DNA of 64,000 nt from Buchnera aphidicola (Chaitophorus populicola) (GTDB lineage Bacteria; Pseudomonadota; Gammaproteobacteria; Enterobacterales; Enterobacteriaceae): NCBI RefSeq assembly GCF_964058995.1, contig NZ_OZ060382.1:410097-474096 (forward strand), read 5' to 3'. How positions within the stretch are numbered: the first letter of the stretch is position 1; every line of letters starts with the position of its first letter. The notes below the pieces were generated by a model that had not been told where the DNA came from, did not search any database, and saw only the letters and a list, made by a program, of their open reading frames with translations. Below are positions 48,447 through 58,723 of this stretch, in pieces. The translations under genes were made by a program, and so were the position numbers.

Positions 48447-49397
48447 CTATTGTAAAAAATAAGAATACTGAGCTACTGGAATATCATCTTGAGATAAAAT
48501 ACATTGCGCACGAATTCCAAAATGCTTAAACGGAAAGCTTAATTCACCATTAGGATTAATTAAACTTGAATGATATAATAATGTAAAAGCAATGTTGCCA
48601 TCAGGTAATTTTTTTATAATATAATTAGTAGACGCATCAGTTTGAGGATAATTTTTAAACTTAGGACATAAATTTAAAAAAGTTTTTACAGCTTCAGATA
48701 AAATTTTATGATTAGCATAATTAGAAATTAATTGTCTATCTTTTAAATCTGTAAAATTTTTTTTTAAACTTTCAACAATTACTTGATCACATTCTGAATC
48801 TATATATACATCATTAAATTGATAATGAGTATTTTTTAAATCATCTAAATCAAAATTTACACTTAAATGATCTGTTTCTTGTAAAGAATTATAATTTATT
48901 TGTAAATCTTCTAATAACATAGCATTTGATTGAGGATCAATAATTCTTTCTATGTCAATCCAATGTATATTACTTATTTCAGGAATAAAAATACTATCTT
49001 GAGATAAATCTGATATTAAATTACAAATATCTAATAATTTTATTTGTAATTTATTAAAATGATATTTATTTAAATTATGATCTTTTATATTATCATTTTC
49101 TATATATTTCATATCTTGATTATGTATCATTCTAGAATGAAATTTATTATATTTTGAATATAATTTATGTGCAAAAGAAATTTTTGTATTTATAATATAA
49201 TTATTCATTTCATAAATAAATTTTGTATTTGTTTTAAATTTATTTAAAAAAATTACATCTTTTATATAATTAATATCTTTTGATTTAGAATAAAAATTCT
49301 TTATATCATAATTAATGTAATTTTTTTGATTTATATAAGAAATATTATTATAATTATTTAGATTATTTTGTATATTTAAATGGAAATCAGGTATCAT
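48447..49397 (-). CDS. Orphan protein of unknown function
   Basis: A 316-residue protein that I do not recognise. A strong AAGGAAG Shine-Dalgarno lies 6 to 7 nt before the ATG, the frame is uninterrupted, and a terminator follows, so it is a real expressed gene. Residues 1 to about 120 are Asn/Tyr/Ile-rich, low complexity. The second half is more ordinary and acidic (DIERIIDPQSNAMLLEDLQ, then KLPDGNIAFTLLYHSSLINP and FPFKHFGIRAQCILSQDDIP near the end). No signal peptide, membrane helix or known motif is seen. Possibly a lineage-specific Buchnera gene. Confidence 0.75.
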   Translation of the reverse strand: MIPDFHLNIQNNLNNYNNISYINQKNYINYDIKNFYSKSKDINYIKDVIFLNKFKTNTKFIYEMNNYIINTKISFAHKLYSKYNKFHSRMIHNQDMKYIENDNIKDHNLNKYHFNKLQIKLLDICNLISDLSQDSIFIPEISNIHWIDIERIIDPQSNAMLLEDLQINYNSLQETDHLSVNFDLDDLKNTHYQFNDVYIDSECDQVIVESLKKNFTDLKDRQLISNYANHKILSEAVKTFLNLCPKFKNYPQTDASTNYIIKKLPDGNIAFTLLYHSSLINPNGELSFPFKHFGIRAQCILSQDDIPVAQYSYFLQ

Positions 49398-49963
49398 ATT
49401 TTACTTCCTTGATATAAAATTTATTTAAAAATATTATATATTTTTAAATAAAAATTTTAAAAAAAATATGAATTTATAATTTTAAAAAAAATTCTTAAAA
49501 GTTATATATTTTAATAAATTCATATTAAAAAATCATAAATACTCTCATATTATAGTATCTTAAACAAAATATTACTATAAAAAATATACTCTAAAATAAT
49601 ATATCTCATTTACATTCTAGAAAAGAATAATTACATAATTTTAAAATAATACATAAAAATATATTAAGTAACTAATTAAATTAATAAAATTATATATTTC
49701 AATAAATGTATATAAAGTAAATTTTATAAAAAAATTAAATTATTTTAATTTAACTAAATATATTAACATTTTAAATATTTATAGAAAAATATTAAAAAAA
49801 TTAAATAATTTTATGTTAAGAAAATTTATAAATTAAAAAAATTTTATTAAATTAAAATACTTTAAAATAAAAATTTTTTAATTTAAAACTTTTAATAAAA
49901 AATTATTTTAAAAAATATAAATAAAATTTATTTTATATTATTAATATAATTTAAAAAATAAAT
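49398..49963. other. Gene-free gap between the orphan and the ynfM-like gene
   Basis: About 566 bp of A/T-dominated DNA, the longest non-coding stretch here. No reading frame of note, no tRNA and no GC-bearing inverted repeat. The minus-strand promoter of the orphan gene should be in its left part and the 3' end of the transporter transcript in its right part. Confidence 0.6.
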
Positions 49964-51223
49964 CTATATATCATCTTTAATTTTTTGTACAAGTATTAGG
50001 CTAAAAATTAAAACACAATTTATAATTAAAAAAACACCGTTCCAACCCCAATAAAACCAAAATATTCCTACAAAACTTCCAAATAAACTTGAACCTAAAT
50101 AATAAAAAAAAAAATATAAAGAAGATACATCTAAATTATTATTTTTAGACATAATACTAATTATGCTACTTGCAGTAGAGTGAGCAAGAAAAAAACCTGT
50201 TGTAAAAAAAACTAAACCAATTAATATTAAAAAAATTAAATTATAATAAGTTAGCATTACACCTAAAATCATTAAAAATAAAGAATAAATAAAAATATTT
50301 ATTCTTCCATATCTTTCACCTAAAAAACTTGCTTTAGGAGAAATATATACACCAATTAAATATATTACTGATAAATAAGAAATATACATTGAATGAAATA
50401 AAAATGGTTTCATTATAAATCTATATCCAATATAATTAAATAAAGCTACAAAACTACCCATAAATAAAAAACCAACTATAAAAAATACTACACAAGACTT
50501 AATTTTAAATGGCATAAAAAAATTTTTTATACAAGATTCAAAACTTATAACAGAATTTTTAAAATTTTTTGATTGAGGTAAATTTAAAAAAAATAACAGT
50601 GTAAAAAATAAAGATACTGTTCCAACTACTATAAATACATAACGCCATGAAAAAAATCTTACAATAATATTACTAATTAATCTACCTATAAACCCACCAA
50701 TAGTATTTCCACTAATGTATAAACCAATACATAATGGTAAAGTCTTTAAATCAACTTCTTCACTTAAATAAATAATAGCAACTGACGTAACTCCACTTAA
50801 TGATATACCAATTAAAAATCGGACAATTACAATTTCTATCCAATTTGTAGAAAATGCACATATTAATGTCAATAATGCAGCTATAAATAAAGATAATGAC
50901 ATAATATTTTTTCTACCTAATTTATTAGAAATTGGACTCATAAATAATATTCCAATAGCCATTGAAGCAGTAGAAATAGATAATGCAAAACTACTTTCAG
51001 TAGGAGTTAAAAAAAAAATTCTTGAAAAAATAGGCAAAATAGGTTGTATAGAATATAAAATTGAAAAAGTAGAAAAACCAGCTAAAAATAAAGATATCAC
51101 AGTTTTATAAAAATCTTTTGTATCTTTTTGAATATAACTTTTTAAATAATTTTTTTGAATATATCGATGATTTAAAGCATTTTTTTTAACTATATTATTA
51201 ATCTTTAAGGCATTTTTACACAT
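49964..51223 (-). CDS. YnfM-like major facilitator superfamily transporter
   Basis: Inner-membrane transporter with about 12 hydrophobic helices. The 419 residues align along their length with E. coli YnfM (YdhP/Bcr-like MFS family): FSILYSIQPILPIFSR, LSISTASMAIGILFMSPISN, the loop 2-3 motif NKLGRKNIMSLS, GLYISGNTIGGFIGRLIS, GSFVALFNYIGYR and YYLGSSLFGSFVGIFW. YnfM is proposed to be an arabinose or drug efflux protein, without firm proof. AGGAAG precedes the ATG. It lies 80 bp downstream of dapF on the same strand. Its substrate in the symbiosis is unknown. Confidence 0.88.
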   Translation of the reverse strand: MCKNALKINNIVKKNALNHRYIQKNYLKSYIQKDTKDFYKTVISLFLAGFSTFSILYSIQPILPIFSRIFFLTPTESSFALSISTASMAIGILFMSPISNKLGRKNIMSLSLFIAALLTLICAFSTNWIEIVIVRFLIGISLSGVTSVAIIYLSEEVDLKTLPLCIGLYISGNTIGGFIGRLISNIIVRFFSWRYVFIVVGTVSLFFTLLFFLNLPQSKNFKNSVISFESCIKNFFMPFKIKSCVVFFIVGFLFMGSFVALFNYIGYRFIMKPFLFHSMYISYLSVIYLIGVYISPKASFLGERYGRINIFIYSLFLMILGVMLTYYNLIFLILIGLVFFTTGFFLAHSTASSIISIMSKNNNLDVSSLYFFFYYLGSSLFGSFVGIFWFYWGWNGVFLIINCVLIFSLILVQKIKDDI

Positions 51224-51303
51224 CTAAACTTCCTTATATTTGATTTTTTTAATGTATAAATATTTTTTAAAAAAAAATTTAAAAAATTAATTATAAAAAA
51301 TTT

Positions 51304-52140
51304 TTAATAATATATATATCCATCATATATATGATTAGCGGTACCAATCATGTATATACAATTTTTTTTTGGATTAAATTTTATAGTAATACTTCCTCCT
51401 TGTAATATTACATTAACTACATTTGATAACTTTTTTTGTTTAATTCCAACCATTACTGCCGCACATGCACCACTACCACAAGATTTAGTTTCACCTACAC
51501 CTCTTTCAAAAACACGCAAAAATATATTATTTTTATTTAATATTTGCATAAATCCTACATTTACTTTATTAGGAAAAAAATTATGACTTTCTAAAATAGA
51601 ACCTATGTTTTGTACTGGAGCTTTAAAAATATCATTTACAATGATAACACAATGAGGATTTCCTATAGATACAGCACCAAAAAAAATTTTTTCTGAATTA
51701 ATTTTTAAAGAATAAATATCTTTTTCTATAATACTTAAACAAGGAATATTTTTTGGATTAAAATTTGGAGAACCAATATTAACTAAAACTTTATTTTTAT
51801 TTTTAATTTTTAAAATCATAATTCTATTTTTAGTACTTACTATAATTTTTTTTTTTTTTATAAGTTTTTTATAAAAAACAAATCTAGCTAAACACCTTGC
51901 TCCATTTCCACACTGTTCAACTTCAGATCCATCAAAATTAAAAATACGATAATTAAAATCAGTATTTTTAACTTTAGGAGATTCAATTAATAACAATTGA
52001 TCAAATCCAACACCTGTATTACGATGAGAAAATGATTGAATAATTTTTTTATTTAAAAAAAATTTTTGAGTTAAAGTTTCTACTACCATAAAATCATTTT
52101 GCAATCCATGCATTTTAGAAAAAAATAATTTATTTTTCAT
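51304..52140 (-). CDS. dapF: Diaminopimelate epimerase
   Basis: Converts LL- to meso-diaminopimelate for lysine and peptidoglycan. The two catalytic cysteines are in VEQCGNGARCLARF near residue 77 and GVGETKSCGSGACAAVM near 220; MHGLQNDFMVVE at the start and FDGSEVEQ are typical. The 278 residues compare with 274 in E. coli. An A14 tract (51846-51859) encodes lysines in frame. Divergent from cyaY, keeping the E. coli dapF/cyaY neighbourhood. Confidence 0.96.
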   Translation of the reverse strand: MKNKLFFSKMHGLQNDFMVVETLTQKFFLNKKIIQSFSHRNTGVGFDQLLLIESPKVKNTDFNYRIFNFDGSEVEQCGNGARCLARFVFYKKLIKKKKIIVSTKNRIMILKIKNKNKVLVNIGSPNFNPKNIPCLSIIEKDIYSLKINSEKIFFGAVSIGNPHCVIIVNDIFKAPVQNIGSILESHNFFPNKVNVGFMQILNKNNIFLRVFERGVGETKSCGSGACAAVMVGIKQKKLSNVVNVILQGGSITIKFNPKKNCIYMIGTANHIYDGYIYY

Positions 52141-52272
52141 AATATTATATATAAATTAAAATTAATGTGATTGAACAAATACTGATATAAAAAATAAAAA
52201 CTAATCTAATAAAAATTTTTACTAAAATTATAAAAATGTATTATTTAAAATACAAAGTCTATTAAGGAAAAT

Positions 52273-52599
52273 ATGTTTAAAAAAAATAAAATAAAAAAAT
52301 TAAATACAACAAATTTTCATAAATTAACAAATAAAATATTTATTAAAATAGAAAAATATTTAGATAATTTTAGTGAACAATTAGATATTGATTATGAATC
52401 TAATTTTCAAATAATCAAAATCAATATTAAGCTAAAAAATGAAATAATTATTAGTAAACAAGAATTTTTGAAACAAATTTGGATTGCTACAAAAGATCAA
52501 GGATATTATTTTGAATATATAAATAATCAATGGTTTTGTAAAAGAAATAAATGTGAAATATTTCAACTTTTAAATAATATTTTTATAAAAAAATATTAA
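52273..52599 (+). CDS. cyaY: Frataxin homologue CyaY
   Basis: Binds iron and modulates IscS-IscU cluster assembly. The 108 residues (106 in E. coli) contain FHKLTNKIFIKIEKYLDNF as helix 1, IKINIKLKNEIIISKQEFLKQIW, and the family signature KQIWIATKDQGYYFEYINNQW near residues 75-95. The acidic ridge of E. coli helix 1 is reduced. Kept together with iscS and iscU elsewhere in the window, which supports a working ISC pathway. Confidence 0.92.
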   Translation: MFKKNKIKKLNTTNFHKLTNKIFIKIEKYLDNFSEQLDIDYESNFQIIKINIKLKNEIIISKQEFLKQIWIATKDQGYYFEYINNQWFCKRNKCEIFQLLNNIFIKKY

Positions 52600-52625
52600 A
52601 TAACATATTTAAATCAATATTTATT

Positions 52626-52699
52626 TCGGCGAAAGAGGATTTGAACCTCTGACCTACTGGTCCCAAACCAGTTGCGCTACCAAGCTGCGCTATTCGCCG
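52626..52699 (-). tRNA. tRNA-Pro (anticodon TGG)
   Basis: 74 nt on the minus strand, acceptor CGGCGAA/TTCGCCG, D-arm AGCGCAGCTTGGTAGCGC, anticodon loop TTTGGGA (TGG), T-arm AGAGGTTCAAATCCTCT. Corresponds to E. coli proM, which ends the argX-hisR-leuT-proM operon; leuT is missing here. CCA is not encoded. Confidence 0.96.
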
Positions 52700-52769
52700 A
52701 TAATATAATATAACAATTTATATAAAAAATTATTTTATGATTTATATAATAAATCTTAAATATAATTTA

Positions 52770-52846
52770 TGGGGTGGCTAATGGGGTTTGAACCCATGAC
52801 AACTGGAATCACAATCCAGGACTCTACCAACTGAGCTATAGCCACC
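52770..52846 (-). tRNA. tRNA-His (anticodon GTG), CCA encoded
   Basis: Acceptor GGTGGCTA with the extra 5' G at -1 facing C73, a hallmark of tRNA-His; D-arm AGCTCAGTTGGTAGAGT, anticodon loop TTGTGAT (GTG), T-arm ATGGGTTCAAACCCCAT. The body is 52773-52846 and CCA is encoded at 52770-52772, the only such case among the eight tRNAs here. Equivalent to E. coli hisR. Confidence 0.96.
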
Positions 52847-52890
52847 AAATATATTTGTATCTAAATAAATATATTATAATTTTAAAAAAT

Positions 52891-52995
52891 TATCAATATA
52901 ATTATTATTAATATATATTAATAATTTTTTAAAATTATCAATATAATTATTATTAATATATATTAATAATTTTTTAAAATTATCAATATTATTAA
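52891..52995. repeat. 45-bp tandem repeat with internal palindrome
   Basis: Copies start at 52891, 52936 and 52981 (two complete, one partial, 45-bp period) without mismatch between the first two. Each full unit holds a perfect 22-bp palindrome of A and T (52904-52925 and 52949-52970). The array separates tRNA-Arg from tRNA-His in one transcription unit. Probably a recent slippage or unequal-exchange duplication. Confidence 0.9.
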
Positions 52996-53009
52996 TAATA
53001 ATTATATCA

Positions 53010-53083
53010 TACGCCTGACAGGATTCGAACCTGAAACCTCTATTTTCGGAAAATAGCGCTCTATCCAACTGAGCTACAGGCGT
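53010..53083 (-). tRNA. tRNA-Arg (anticodon CCG)
   Basis: 74 nt on the minus strand, acceptor ACGCCTG/CAGGCGT, D-arm AGCTCAGTTGGATAGAGC, anticodon stem CTATT/AATAG around loop TTCCGAA (CCG), T-arm CAGGTTCGAATCCTG. It reads CGG, a codon that should be very rare here. Equivalent to E. coli argX and the first tRNA of the Arg-His-Pro cluster, downstream of rho as in enterics. Confidence 0.96.
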
Positions 53084-53282
53084 TTTTATAAATATATGTA
53101 AAAATATAATATAACAAAAAAATATTTTTACTAATATGCAATATAAATTTATAATTATTAAAAAATAAATTATATAATAATTTTATTTCTAAATAGATAC
53201 AAGCCTTATAAAAATATAAATGATACAAATGTAATATATTTATAAACATAATTTGTATAAAAATATATTATAAAAAAATTAT

Positions 53283-54542
53283 TTATCCACGTTTCATTAA
53301 ATCAAAAAATTCTTCATTAGTTCGACTTACAGATAATCTATTAATTAAAAATTCTATTGCATCTATTTCAGATAAAGGATGAAGAATTTTTCTTAAAACC
53401 CACATTTTTTTTAATTCATGCGTTGAAGTTAATAATTCTTCTTTACGTGTACCAGATAAATTATAATCAATTGCTGGAAATACTCTTTTTTCAGCAATTT
53501 TTCTAGATAAAGGTAGTTCCATATTTCCTGTACCTTTAAATTCTTCATAAATTACTTCATCCATTTTAGATCCAGTGTCTACTAATGCAGTAGCAATTAT
53601 CGTTAAACTACCACCTTCTTCAACATTTCTTGCTGCTCCAAAAAATCTTTTTGGTCTATGTAATGCATTAGCATCTACTCCACCTGTTAAAACTTTACCA
53701 GAAGATGGAACAATAGTATTGTATGCTCGTGCTAATCTTGTAATTGAATCTAAAAGAATAATAACATCTTTTTTATGCTCTACTAATCTTTTTGCTTTTT
53801 CAATAACCATTTCAGAAACTTGTACATGACGTAATGCTGGTTCATCAAATGTAGAAGCTATAACTTCTCCATGTACTAATTTTCTCATTTCAGTAACTTC
53901 TTCAGGTCTTTCATCAATTAATAATACCATTAATACACAATCTGCATGATTATGAGCAATACTTTGTGCAATATTTTGAATTAACATAGTTTTGCCTGCT
54001 TTAGGAGGAGCAACAATTAATCCTCTTTGTCCGCGGCCTATTGGAGAAGCTAAATCTAAAACACGAGCAGTTAAATCTTCAGTAGATCCATTTCCTCTTT
54101 CCATTCTTAAACGCAAATTAGCATGAGTTGGCGTTAAATTTTCAAATAATATTTTATTTCTTGCATTTTCTGGTTGATCATAATTTACTTTATTTACTTT
54201 TAATAAAGCAAAATATCTTTCTCCGTCTTTAGGAGGTCTAATTTTTCCTGAAATTGTATCACCTGTTCTTAAATTAAATCTTCTTATTTGACTAGGAGAA
54301 ACGTAAATATCATCTGGACCTGCTAAATAAGAACTATTTAAAGATCTTAAAAATCCAAATCCATCTTGTAATATTTCTAATACTCCATCTCCAAAAATAT
54401 CTTCTCCACTTTTAGCATGTTGTTTAAGAATAGAAAAAATAATATCTTGTTTTCTCATACGAGCTAAATTTTTTAAACCAACTTTTTCTCCAAGTATAAT
54501 TAATTTTGATACAGGGGTATTCTTTAGAATTGTTAGATTCAT
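53283..54542 (-). CDS. rho: Transcription termination factor Rho
   Basis: Hexameric RNA helicase that ends transcription. The 419 residues equal the E. coli length: [15 protein letters not shown] at the start, the cold-shock-like RNA site with [19 protein letters not shown], Walker [19 protein letters not shown] near residue 180, Walker [18 protein letters not shown], and the Q/R loop [19 protein letters not shown] tRNA cluster follows on the same strand. No sign of decay, so Rho-dependent termination is presumably active. Confidence 0.98.
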   Translation of the reverse strand: MNLTILKNTPVSKLIILGEKVGLKNLARMRKQDIIFSILKQHAKSGEDIFGDGVLEILQDGFGFLRSLNSSYLAGPDDIYVSPSQIRRFNLRTGDTISGKIRPPKDGERYFALLKVNKVNYDQPENARNKILFENLTPTHANLRLRMERGNGSTEDLTARVLDLASPIGRGQRGLIVAPPKAGKTMLIQNIAQSIAHNHADCVLMVLLIDERPEEVTEMRKLVHGEVIASTFDEPALRHVQVSEMVIEKAKRLVEHKKDVIILLDSITRLARAYNTIVPSSGKVLTGGVDANALHRPKRFFGAARNVEEGGSLTIIATALVDTGSKMDEVIYEEFKGTGNMELPLSRKIAEKRVFPAIDYNLSGTRKEELLTSTHELKKMWVLRKILHPLSEIDAIEFLINRLSVSRTNEEFFDLMKRG

Positions 54543-54657
54543 AATGATAGGTTCTTAATAAAATAGAAATATGATGTGTGAAAAATATGTTCTTGAAAAA
54601 ATTTTACTAAATTTAAAAAAAATAATTAGAATATATACTTCAAATAAATTTATAAAT

Positions 54658-54987
54658 TTATTTTATATGCTTATTTAAAAATAAACATAATTGTTCTTTA
54701 GATACAAAACCAATACTTTTATCAATAACTTTATCTTTTTTAAAAAGTATTAAAGTAGGTATGCTTTGTATAGAATAATCAGATGTAGTTTTTAGATTTT
54801 TTTCAATATCAATTTTTATAATTTTTAAATTCTCTATATATTCATTATAAATTTCTTTTAATATAACTGATAAAGATTGACATGGAGCGCACCAAGTTGC
54901 CCAAAAATCTACTAAAAGATATTTTTTGTTTTCTATTAAATATTTTTTAAAATTTTTATCTGTAATGTTTTTAATTTTTTTAGTCAT
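54658..54987 (-). CDS. trxA: Thioredoxin 1
   Basis: Cytoplasmic disulfide reductase. The 109 residues equal E. coli: VDFWATWCAPCQSL near residues 26-39 holds the CxxC pair, KIDIEKN and the cis-Pro loop IQSIPTLILFKK near 76 follow. The active site is WCAPC rather than the WCGPC of E. coli TrxA, a variant known among thioredoxins. It lies 115 bp upstream of rho, the E. coli trxA-rho order with rhoL not visible. Confidence 0.94.
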   Translation of the reverse strand: MTKKIKNITDKNFKKYLIENKKYLLVDFWATWCAPCQSLSVILKEIYNEYIENLKIIKIDIEKNLKTTSDYSIQSIPTLILFKKDKVIDKSIGFVSKEQLCLFLNKHIK

Positions 54988-55069
54988 AAATAAAATCTCT
55001 AAATTTTCTGCTTTAAAAGTAATTTTTTAATAAAATAATTAACATAAATTATAATGTATGATAAAAATT

Positions 55070-55099
55070 TTTTAATTTTATCGCATGATAAAATTAAAA
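55070..55099 (-). terminator. Hairpin between ilvC and trxA
   Basis: A perfect 13-bp stem (TTTTAATTTTATC against GATAAAATTAAAA) with loop GCAT lies about 195 bp past the ilvC stop and 83 bp before trxA. On the minus strand AAAAATTTTTATC follows. It could be a second terminator of ilvC or a leader hairpin of trxA; the sequence does not decide. Confidence 0.35.
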
Positions 55100-55196
55100 T
55101 TATTTAAAATAATTTTTTAAATAAAAAAATATCACTTTGATCAATTTTGATTTACTAAAAATATCAAATTATATTATTTAGTTAAAAAATTAGAAT

Positions 55197-55230
55197 ATTT
55201 TTAAGAAAATAAAAAAATTTTCTTAAAAAT
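55197..55230 (-). terminator. Probable ilvC terminator
   Basis: A perfect 14-bp stem (ATTTTTAAGAAAAT against ATTTTCTTAAAAAT) with a 6-base loop stands 64 bp downstream of the ilvC stop; on the minus strand ATTCTAATTTTTTAAC follows. Position and symmetry fit a terminator of the ilvD-ilvC transcript, though only one G-C pair is in the stem. Confidence 0.45.
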
Positions 55231-55293
55231 AGTTTGCATCATAATAATTTAAAATATAAAAAAATTTTAAAAATAATATTTAAATTAATAAAT

Positions 55294-56769
55294 TTATAAT
55301 TTTAATTGAATTTTTTTCATATCTGTCATATATTTTCTTAAATTTCGTCCAACATGCTCAATAGGATGATTATAAATTTCTTCATTAATATTTTTTAATG
55401 TAATATTATCTACATCATTTGAAACTAAAAGATTTCCTAAATCTCCATATTTCAAATTAATTACAAAATCTTTTAATAAAGGAATTGCATTTTTAGAAAA
55501 TAAATAATTACCATATTCAGCGGTATCTGATATTACAACATTCATTTCAAATAATTTTTTTCTAGCAATAGTATTAGCGATCAAAGGTAACTCATGTAAA
55601 GATTCATAATATGCAGATTCTTTTCGAATACCTGAATTTAACATAGTTTCAAACGATAGTTCAATTCCTGCTTTTAAAAGCGCAACCATAAATAAACCAT
55701 GTCCAAAATATTCTTCTTCTGGAATACTACCTAAATATTCTGGAGAATTTTCAAACATAGATTGTTGTGTTTCTTTTCTCCAATTTAGTAATTTTGTGTC
55801 TTTATTATTCCAATCTTTAATCATATTAGAAGAAAATTTACCTGAAAGAATATCATCCATATGTTTTTTAAATAAAGATTTAAAAATTATTTTTAAATTT
55901 TTAGCTAAATAAAACGCTCTAATTTTAGATGGATTAGATAATCTATTCATCATTAAAGTTATACCTCCATGCTTGACAGCTTCTGTAATAACTTCCCATC
56001 CATTCTGTATTAGTTTTCCAGAATATCCTGAATCATGCCCTTCATTTAATAAATATTCATATAAAACTATAGAACCTGTTTGTAATAAACCACATAATAT
56101 TGTTTGTTCGCCCATTAAATCAGATTTTACTTCAGCTGAAAAAGATGAATGTAATACACCAGCTTTATGTGAACCTAAAGCAAATGCCCATGCTTTAGCA
56201 TATTCTAAACCTTTTTTTAAAATATTATTTTTTTTATGTACTGCAATTAATGCTGGAACTCCAAATCCTCTTTGATATTCTTTTCGTACTTCTGTTCCAG
56301 GACATTTTGGAGCAACCATAATTACTGTAATATCTTTTCTAATAATTGTTCCCATTTCGACAATATTAAAACCGTGAGAATAACCTAATATAGAATTTTT
56401 CTTCATTAATAATTGTAATTTCTTTACAACATCTGAATGTTGTTTGTCTGGAGTTAAATTAATCACTACATCAGCTTTAGGAATAATAGCTTTATATGTA
56501 TCTACATAAAAATTATTTTTTGTAGCACGTAACCAAGATTTATTTTTTTTTAATATACTTTCTTTACGTAATGCATATGAAATATCTAATCCAGAATCTC
56601 TCATATTTAAACCTTGATTTAAACCTTGAGCACCGCATCCAACAATTACAATTTTTTTATTCTTTAAAATTTTTAACCCATTATTAAAATATTCTTTTCG
56701 AATAAATTTACATTGGTTTAATTCTTGAATTTTCTGACGAAAACTTAACTTATTAAAATAATTCAACAT
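55294..56769 (-). CDS. ilvC: Ketol-acid reductoisomerase (class II)
   Basis: Reduces and rearranges acetolactate or acetohydroxybutyrate with NADPH in valine and isoleucine synthesis. NADP site [19 protein letters not shown] near residue 42, [19 protein letters not shown], and two KARI C-terminal domains with [18 protein letters not shown] and [11 protein letters not shown]. The 491 residues equal E. coli, the long class II form. It lies 91 bp downstream of ilvD and probably shares its transcript. A key amino-acid supply gene for the host. Confidence 0.98.
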   Translation of the reverse strand: MLNYFNKLSFRQKIQELNQCKFIRKEYFNNGLKILKNKKIVIVGCGAQGLNQGLNMRDSGLDISYALRKESILKKNKSWLRATKNNFYVDTYKAIIPKADVVINLTPDKQHSDVVKKLQLLMKKNSILGYSHGFNIVEMGTIIRKDITVIMVAPKCPGTEVRKEYQRGFGVPALIAVHKKNNILKKGLEYAKAWAFALGSHKAGVLHSSFSAEVKSDLMGEQTILCGLLQTGSIVLYEYLLNEGHDSGYSGKLIQNGWEVITEAVKHGGITLMMNRLSNPSKIRAFYLAKNLKIIFKSLFKKHMDDILSGKFSSNMIKDWNNKDTKLLNWRKETQQSMFENSPEYLGSIPEEEYFGHGLFMVALLKAGIELSFETMLNSGIRKESAYYESLHELPLIANTIARKKLFEMNVVISDTAEYGNYLFSKNAIPLLKDFVINLKYGDLGNLLVSNDVDNITLKNINEEIYNHPIEHVGRNLRKYMTDMKKIQLKL

Positions 56770-56860
56770 TCTTAAATAACTCCATTATTGATAAAAAATT
56801 ACATTTTAAGTACAGAAAATAATAATTTTAATTTAAATAATTATATCAAACTATATTACT

Positions 56861-58723
56861 TTAAAAATTTTTTAATTTATTTTTATCTCTAACTGCTCCT
56901 TTATCTGCACTCGTTGCAAAAAAAGAATAAAATTTTAAAGCAGAAGATATTACACGTTTTCTATTCTTAGGAGTAAATGGTTTATTTTTTTGATTTTCTA
57001 CAAGAAATCTTTTATTAATTTCTTCTTTAGAAATAAGTAATTTTAAAGTACGTTTTACAATATTTATTTCTATTAAATCAGTATTTTTTACTATAGAAAT
57101 TAATCCTTTATTTGCAGCTTCGGGAGAAATATGTCCTACAGATAAACCAGAAGTTCCACCTGAAAATCTTCCATCTGTTATTAATGCACATAATTTATCT
57201 AAACCCATGGATTTTAAATATGTTGTAGGATATAACATTTCTTGCATACCAGGACCTCCTTTCGGTCCTTCATATCTAATAACAATAACATCTCCAGCAC
57301 AAATTTTTTTATTTAATATAGCAAAAGATGCTTCTTCTTGTGATTCATAAACCTTAGCAGGTCCTTTAAATATTTGTAATTTTTTATCAACACTGGCAGT
57401 TTTAACTATACATCCATCTAATGCAAGATTTCCATATAAAACTGCTAAACCACCATCTTGACTGTAAGCATTTTCTACAGATCGAATACATCCTTTTTTT
57501 CTATTTAAATCTAACGTCTTCCATCTAAATGATTGTGAAAAACCTTTTATTGTTCTGAGTCCTAAAGGCCCAGCTAAAAAAAATTTTTTAATTTTTTTAT
57601 CTTTTGTTAATAAAATATCGTATTTTTCACATGTTTGATCTAAAGTTAAACCAAGTATATTTTTTACTTGAGAGTATAGTAATTCTTTTTTATTTAATTC
57701 AGATAATATAGCAATAACACCTCCTGCACGATGTACATCTTCCATATGATACAAAGAGGTACTAGGAGATACTTTACATATATGTGGTATTTTTTTAGAT
57801 AAAAAATTAATATCTTTAATTGTAAAATTTACTTTTCCTTCTTGAGCTGCAGCTAATAAATGCAAAACAGTATTTGTAGAGCCTCCCATAGCAATATCTA
57901 AAGACATAGAGTTTAAAAAAGAATGTTTATTAGCTATTTCACGAGGTAAAAAATTTTTATAATTGTTTTTATAATAATTTTGAGTAATTTTAACAATTAA
58001 TTGAGCACTATCTAAAAATAATTTTTTTCTATCAGAATGTGTAGCTAATAAAGTACCATTTCCTGGAAGCGCTAAACCTAATGCTTCTATTAAGCAATTC
58101 ATAGAATTAGCAGTAAACATTCCTGAACAGGAACCACATGTAGGACAAGCTGATTTTTCAATTTGATCTACATCTAAATCAGAAAAATGAGGATTTGCAC
58201 CACTCATTATAGCATCTACTAAATCTAATTTAAAATTATTTAATAAATTATTTTGCGAATTAATTTTTTTTCCTGCTTCCATAGGTCCACCGGAAACAAA
58301 AACTGTAGGAATATTTAATCTTAAAGCACTCATCAACATACCAGGAGTAATTTTATCGCAATTCGAAATACAAATCATAGAATCTACACAATGTGCATTA
58401 ATCATATATTCTACTGAATCTGCAATTAATTCACGTGATGGTAACGAATATAACATTCCTGAATGACCCATAGCAATCCCATCGTCAATTGCAATAGTAT
58501 TAAACTCTCTTGGAATACCACCTGATTTATATATTTCTTTTGAAATTATTTTTGATACTTCTCTGAGATGAATATGACCTGGTACAAATTCTGTAAAGGA
58601 ATTTACTACAGCTATAATTGGTTTACCAAAATCTTGATCTTTTATTCCAGTTGCTCGCCATAAAGCTCTAGCTCCAGACATATTTCTTCCATGTGTACTT
58701 TTTTTAGAACGATATTCAGGCAT
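56861..58723 (-). CDS. ilvD: Dihydroxy-acid dehydratase
   Basis: Dehydrates dihydroxy acids to the keto acids of valine and isoleucine, with an Fe-S cluster. [20 protein letters not shown] is the family N-terminus, so I start at ATG 58721-58723 (620 residues, 616 in E. coli); the frame is open 35 codons further, with no homology. Cluster cysteines are in [12 protein letters not shown] near residue 119 and [19 protein letters not shown] near 190; [20 protein letters not shown] is also intact. It depends on the ISC genes next door. Confidence 0.97.
   Translation of the reverse strand: MPEYRSKKSTHGRNMSGARALWRATGIKDQDFGKPIIAVVNSFTEFVPGHIHLREVSKIISKEIYKSGGIPREFNTIAIDDGIAMGHSGMLYSLPSRELIADSVEYMINAHCVDSMICISNCDKITPGMLMSALRLNIPTVFVSGGPMEAGKKINSQNNLLNNFKLDLVDAIMSGANPHFSDLDVDQIEKSACPTCGSCSGMFTANSMNCLIEALGLALPGNGTLLATHSDRKKLFLDSAQLIVKITQNYYKNNYKNFLPREIANKHSFLNSMSLDIAMGGSTNTVLHLLAAAQEGKVNFTIKDINFLSKKIPHICKVSPSTSLYHMEDVHRAGGVIAILSELNKKELLYSQVKNILGLTLDQTCEKYDILLTKDKKIKKFFLAGPLGLRTIKGFSQSFRWKTLDLNRKKGCIRSVENAYSQDGGLAVLYGNLALDGCIVKTASVDKKLQIFKGPAKVYESQEEASFAILNKKICAGDVIVIRYEGPKGGPGMQEMLYPTTYLKSMGLDKLCALITDGRFSGGTSGLSVGHISPEAANKGLISIVKNTDLIEINIVKRTLKLLISKEEINKRFLVENQKNKPFTPKNRKRVISSALKFYSFFATSADKGAVRDKNKLKNF

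Noticed and set aside
51350..51586. 78-codon open frame on the plus strand
   Set aside because: Antisense of dapF over its catalytic Cys block.
52874..53068. 64-codon open frame with repeated peptide IDNFKKLLIYINNNY
   Set aside because: It reads across tRNA-Arg and the 45-bp tandem repeat; the peptide repeat is a by-product of the DNA repeat.
53061..53249. 62-codon open frame on the minus strand
   Set aside because: Ends inside tRNA-Arg, no Shine-Dalgarno, composition of random AT-rich DNA.
53575..53829. 84-codon open frame on the plus strand
   Set aside because: Antisense of rho over highly conserved codons.
55973..56275. 100-codon open frame on the plus strand
   Set aside because: Antisense of ilvC; amino-acid pattern is that of a shadow frame.
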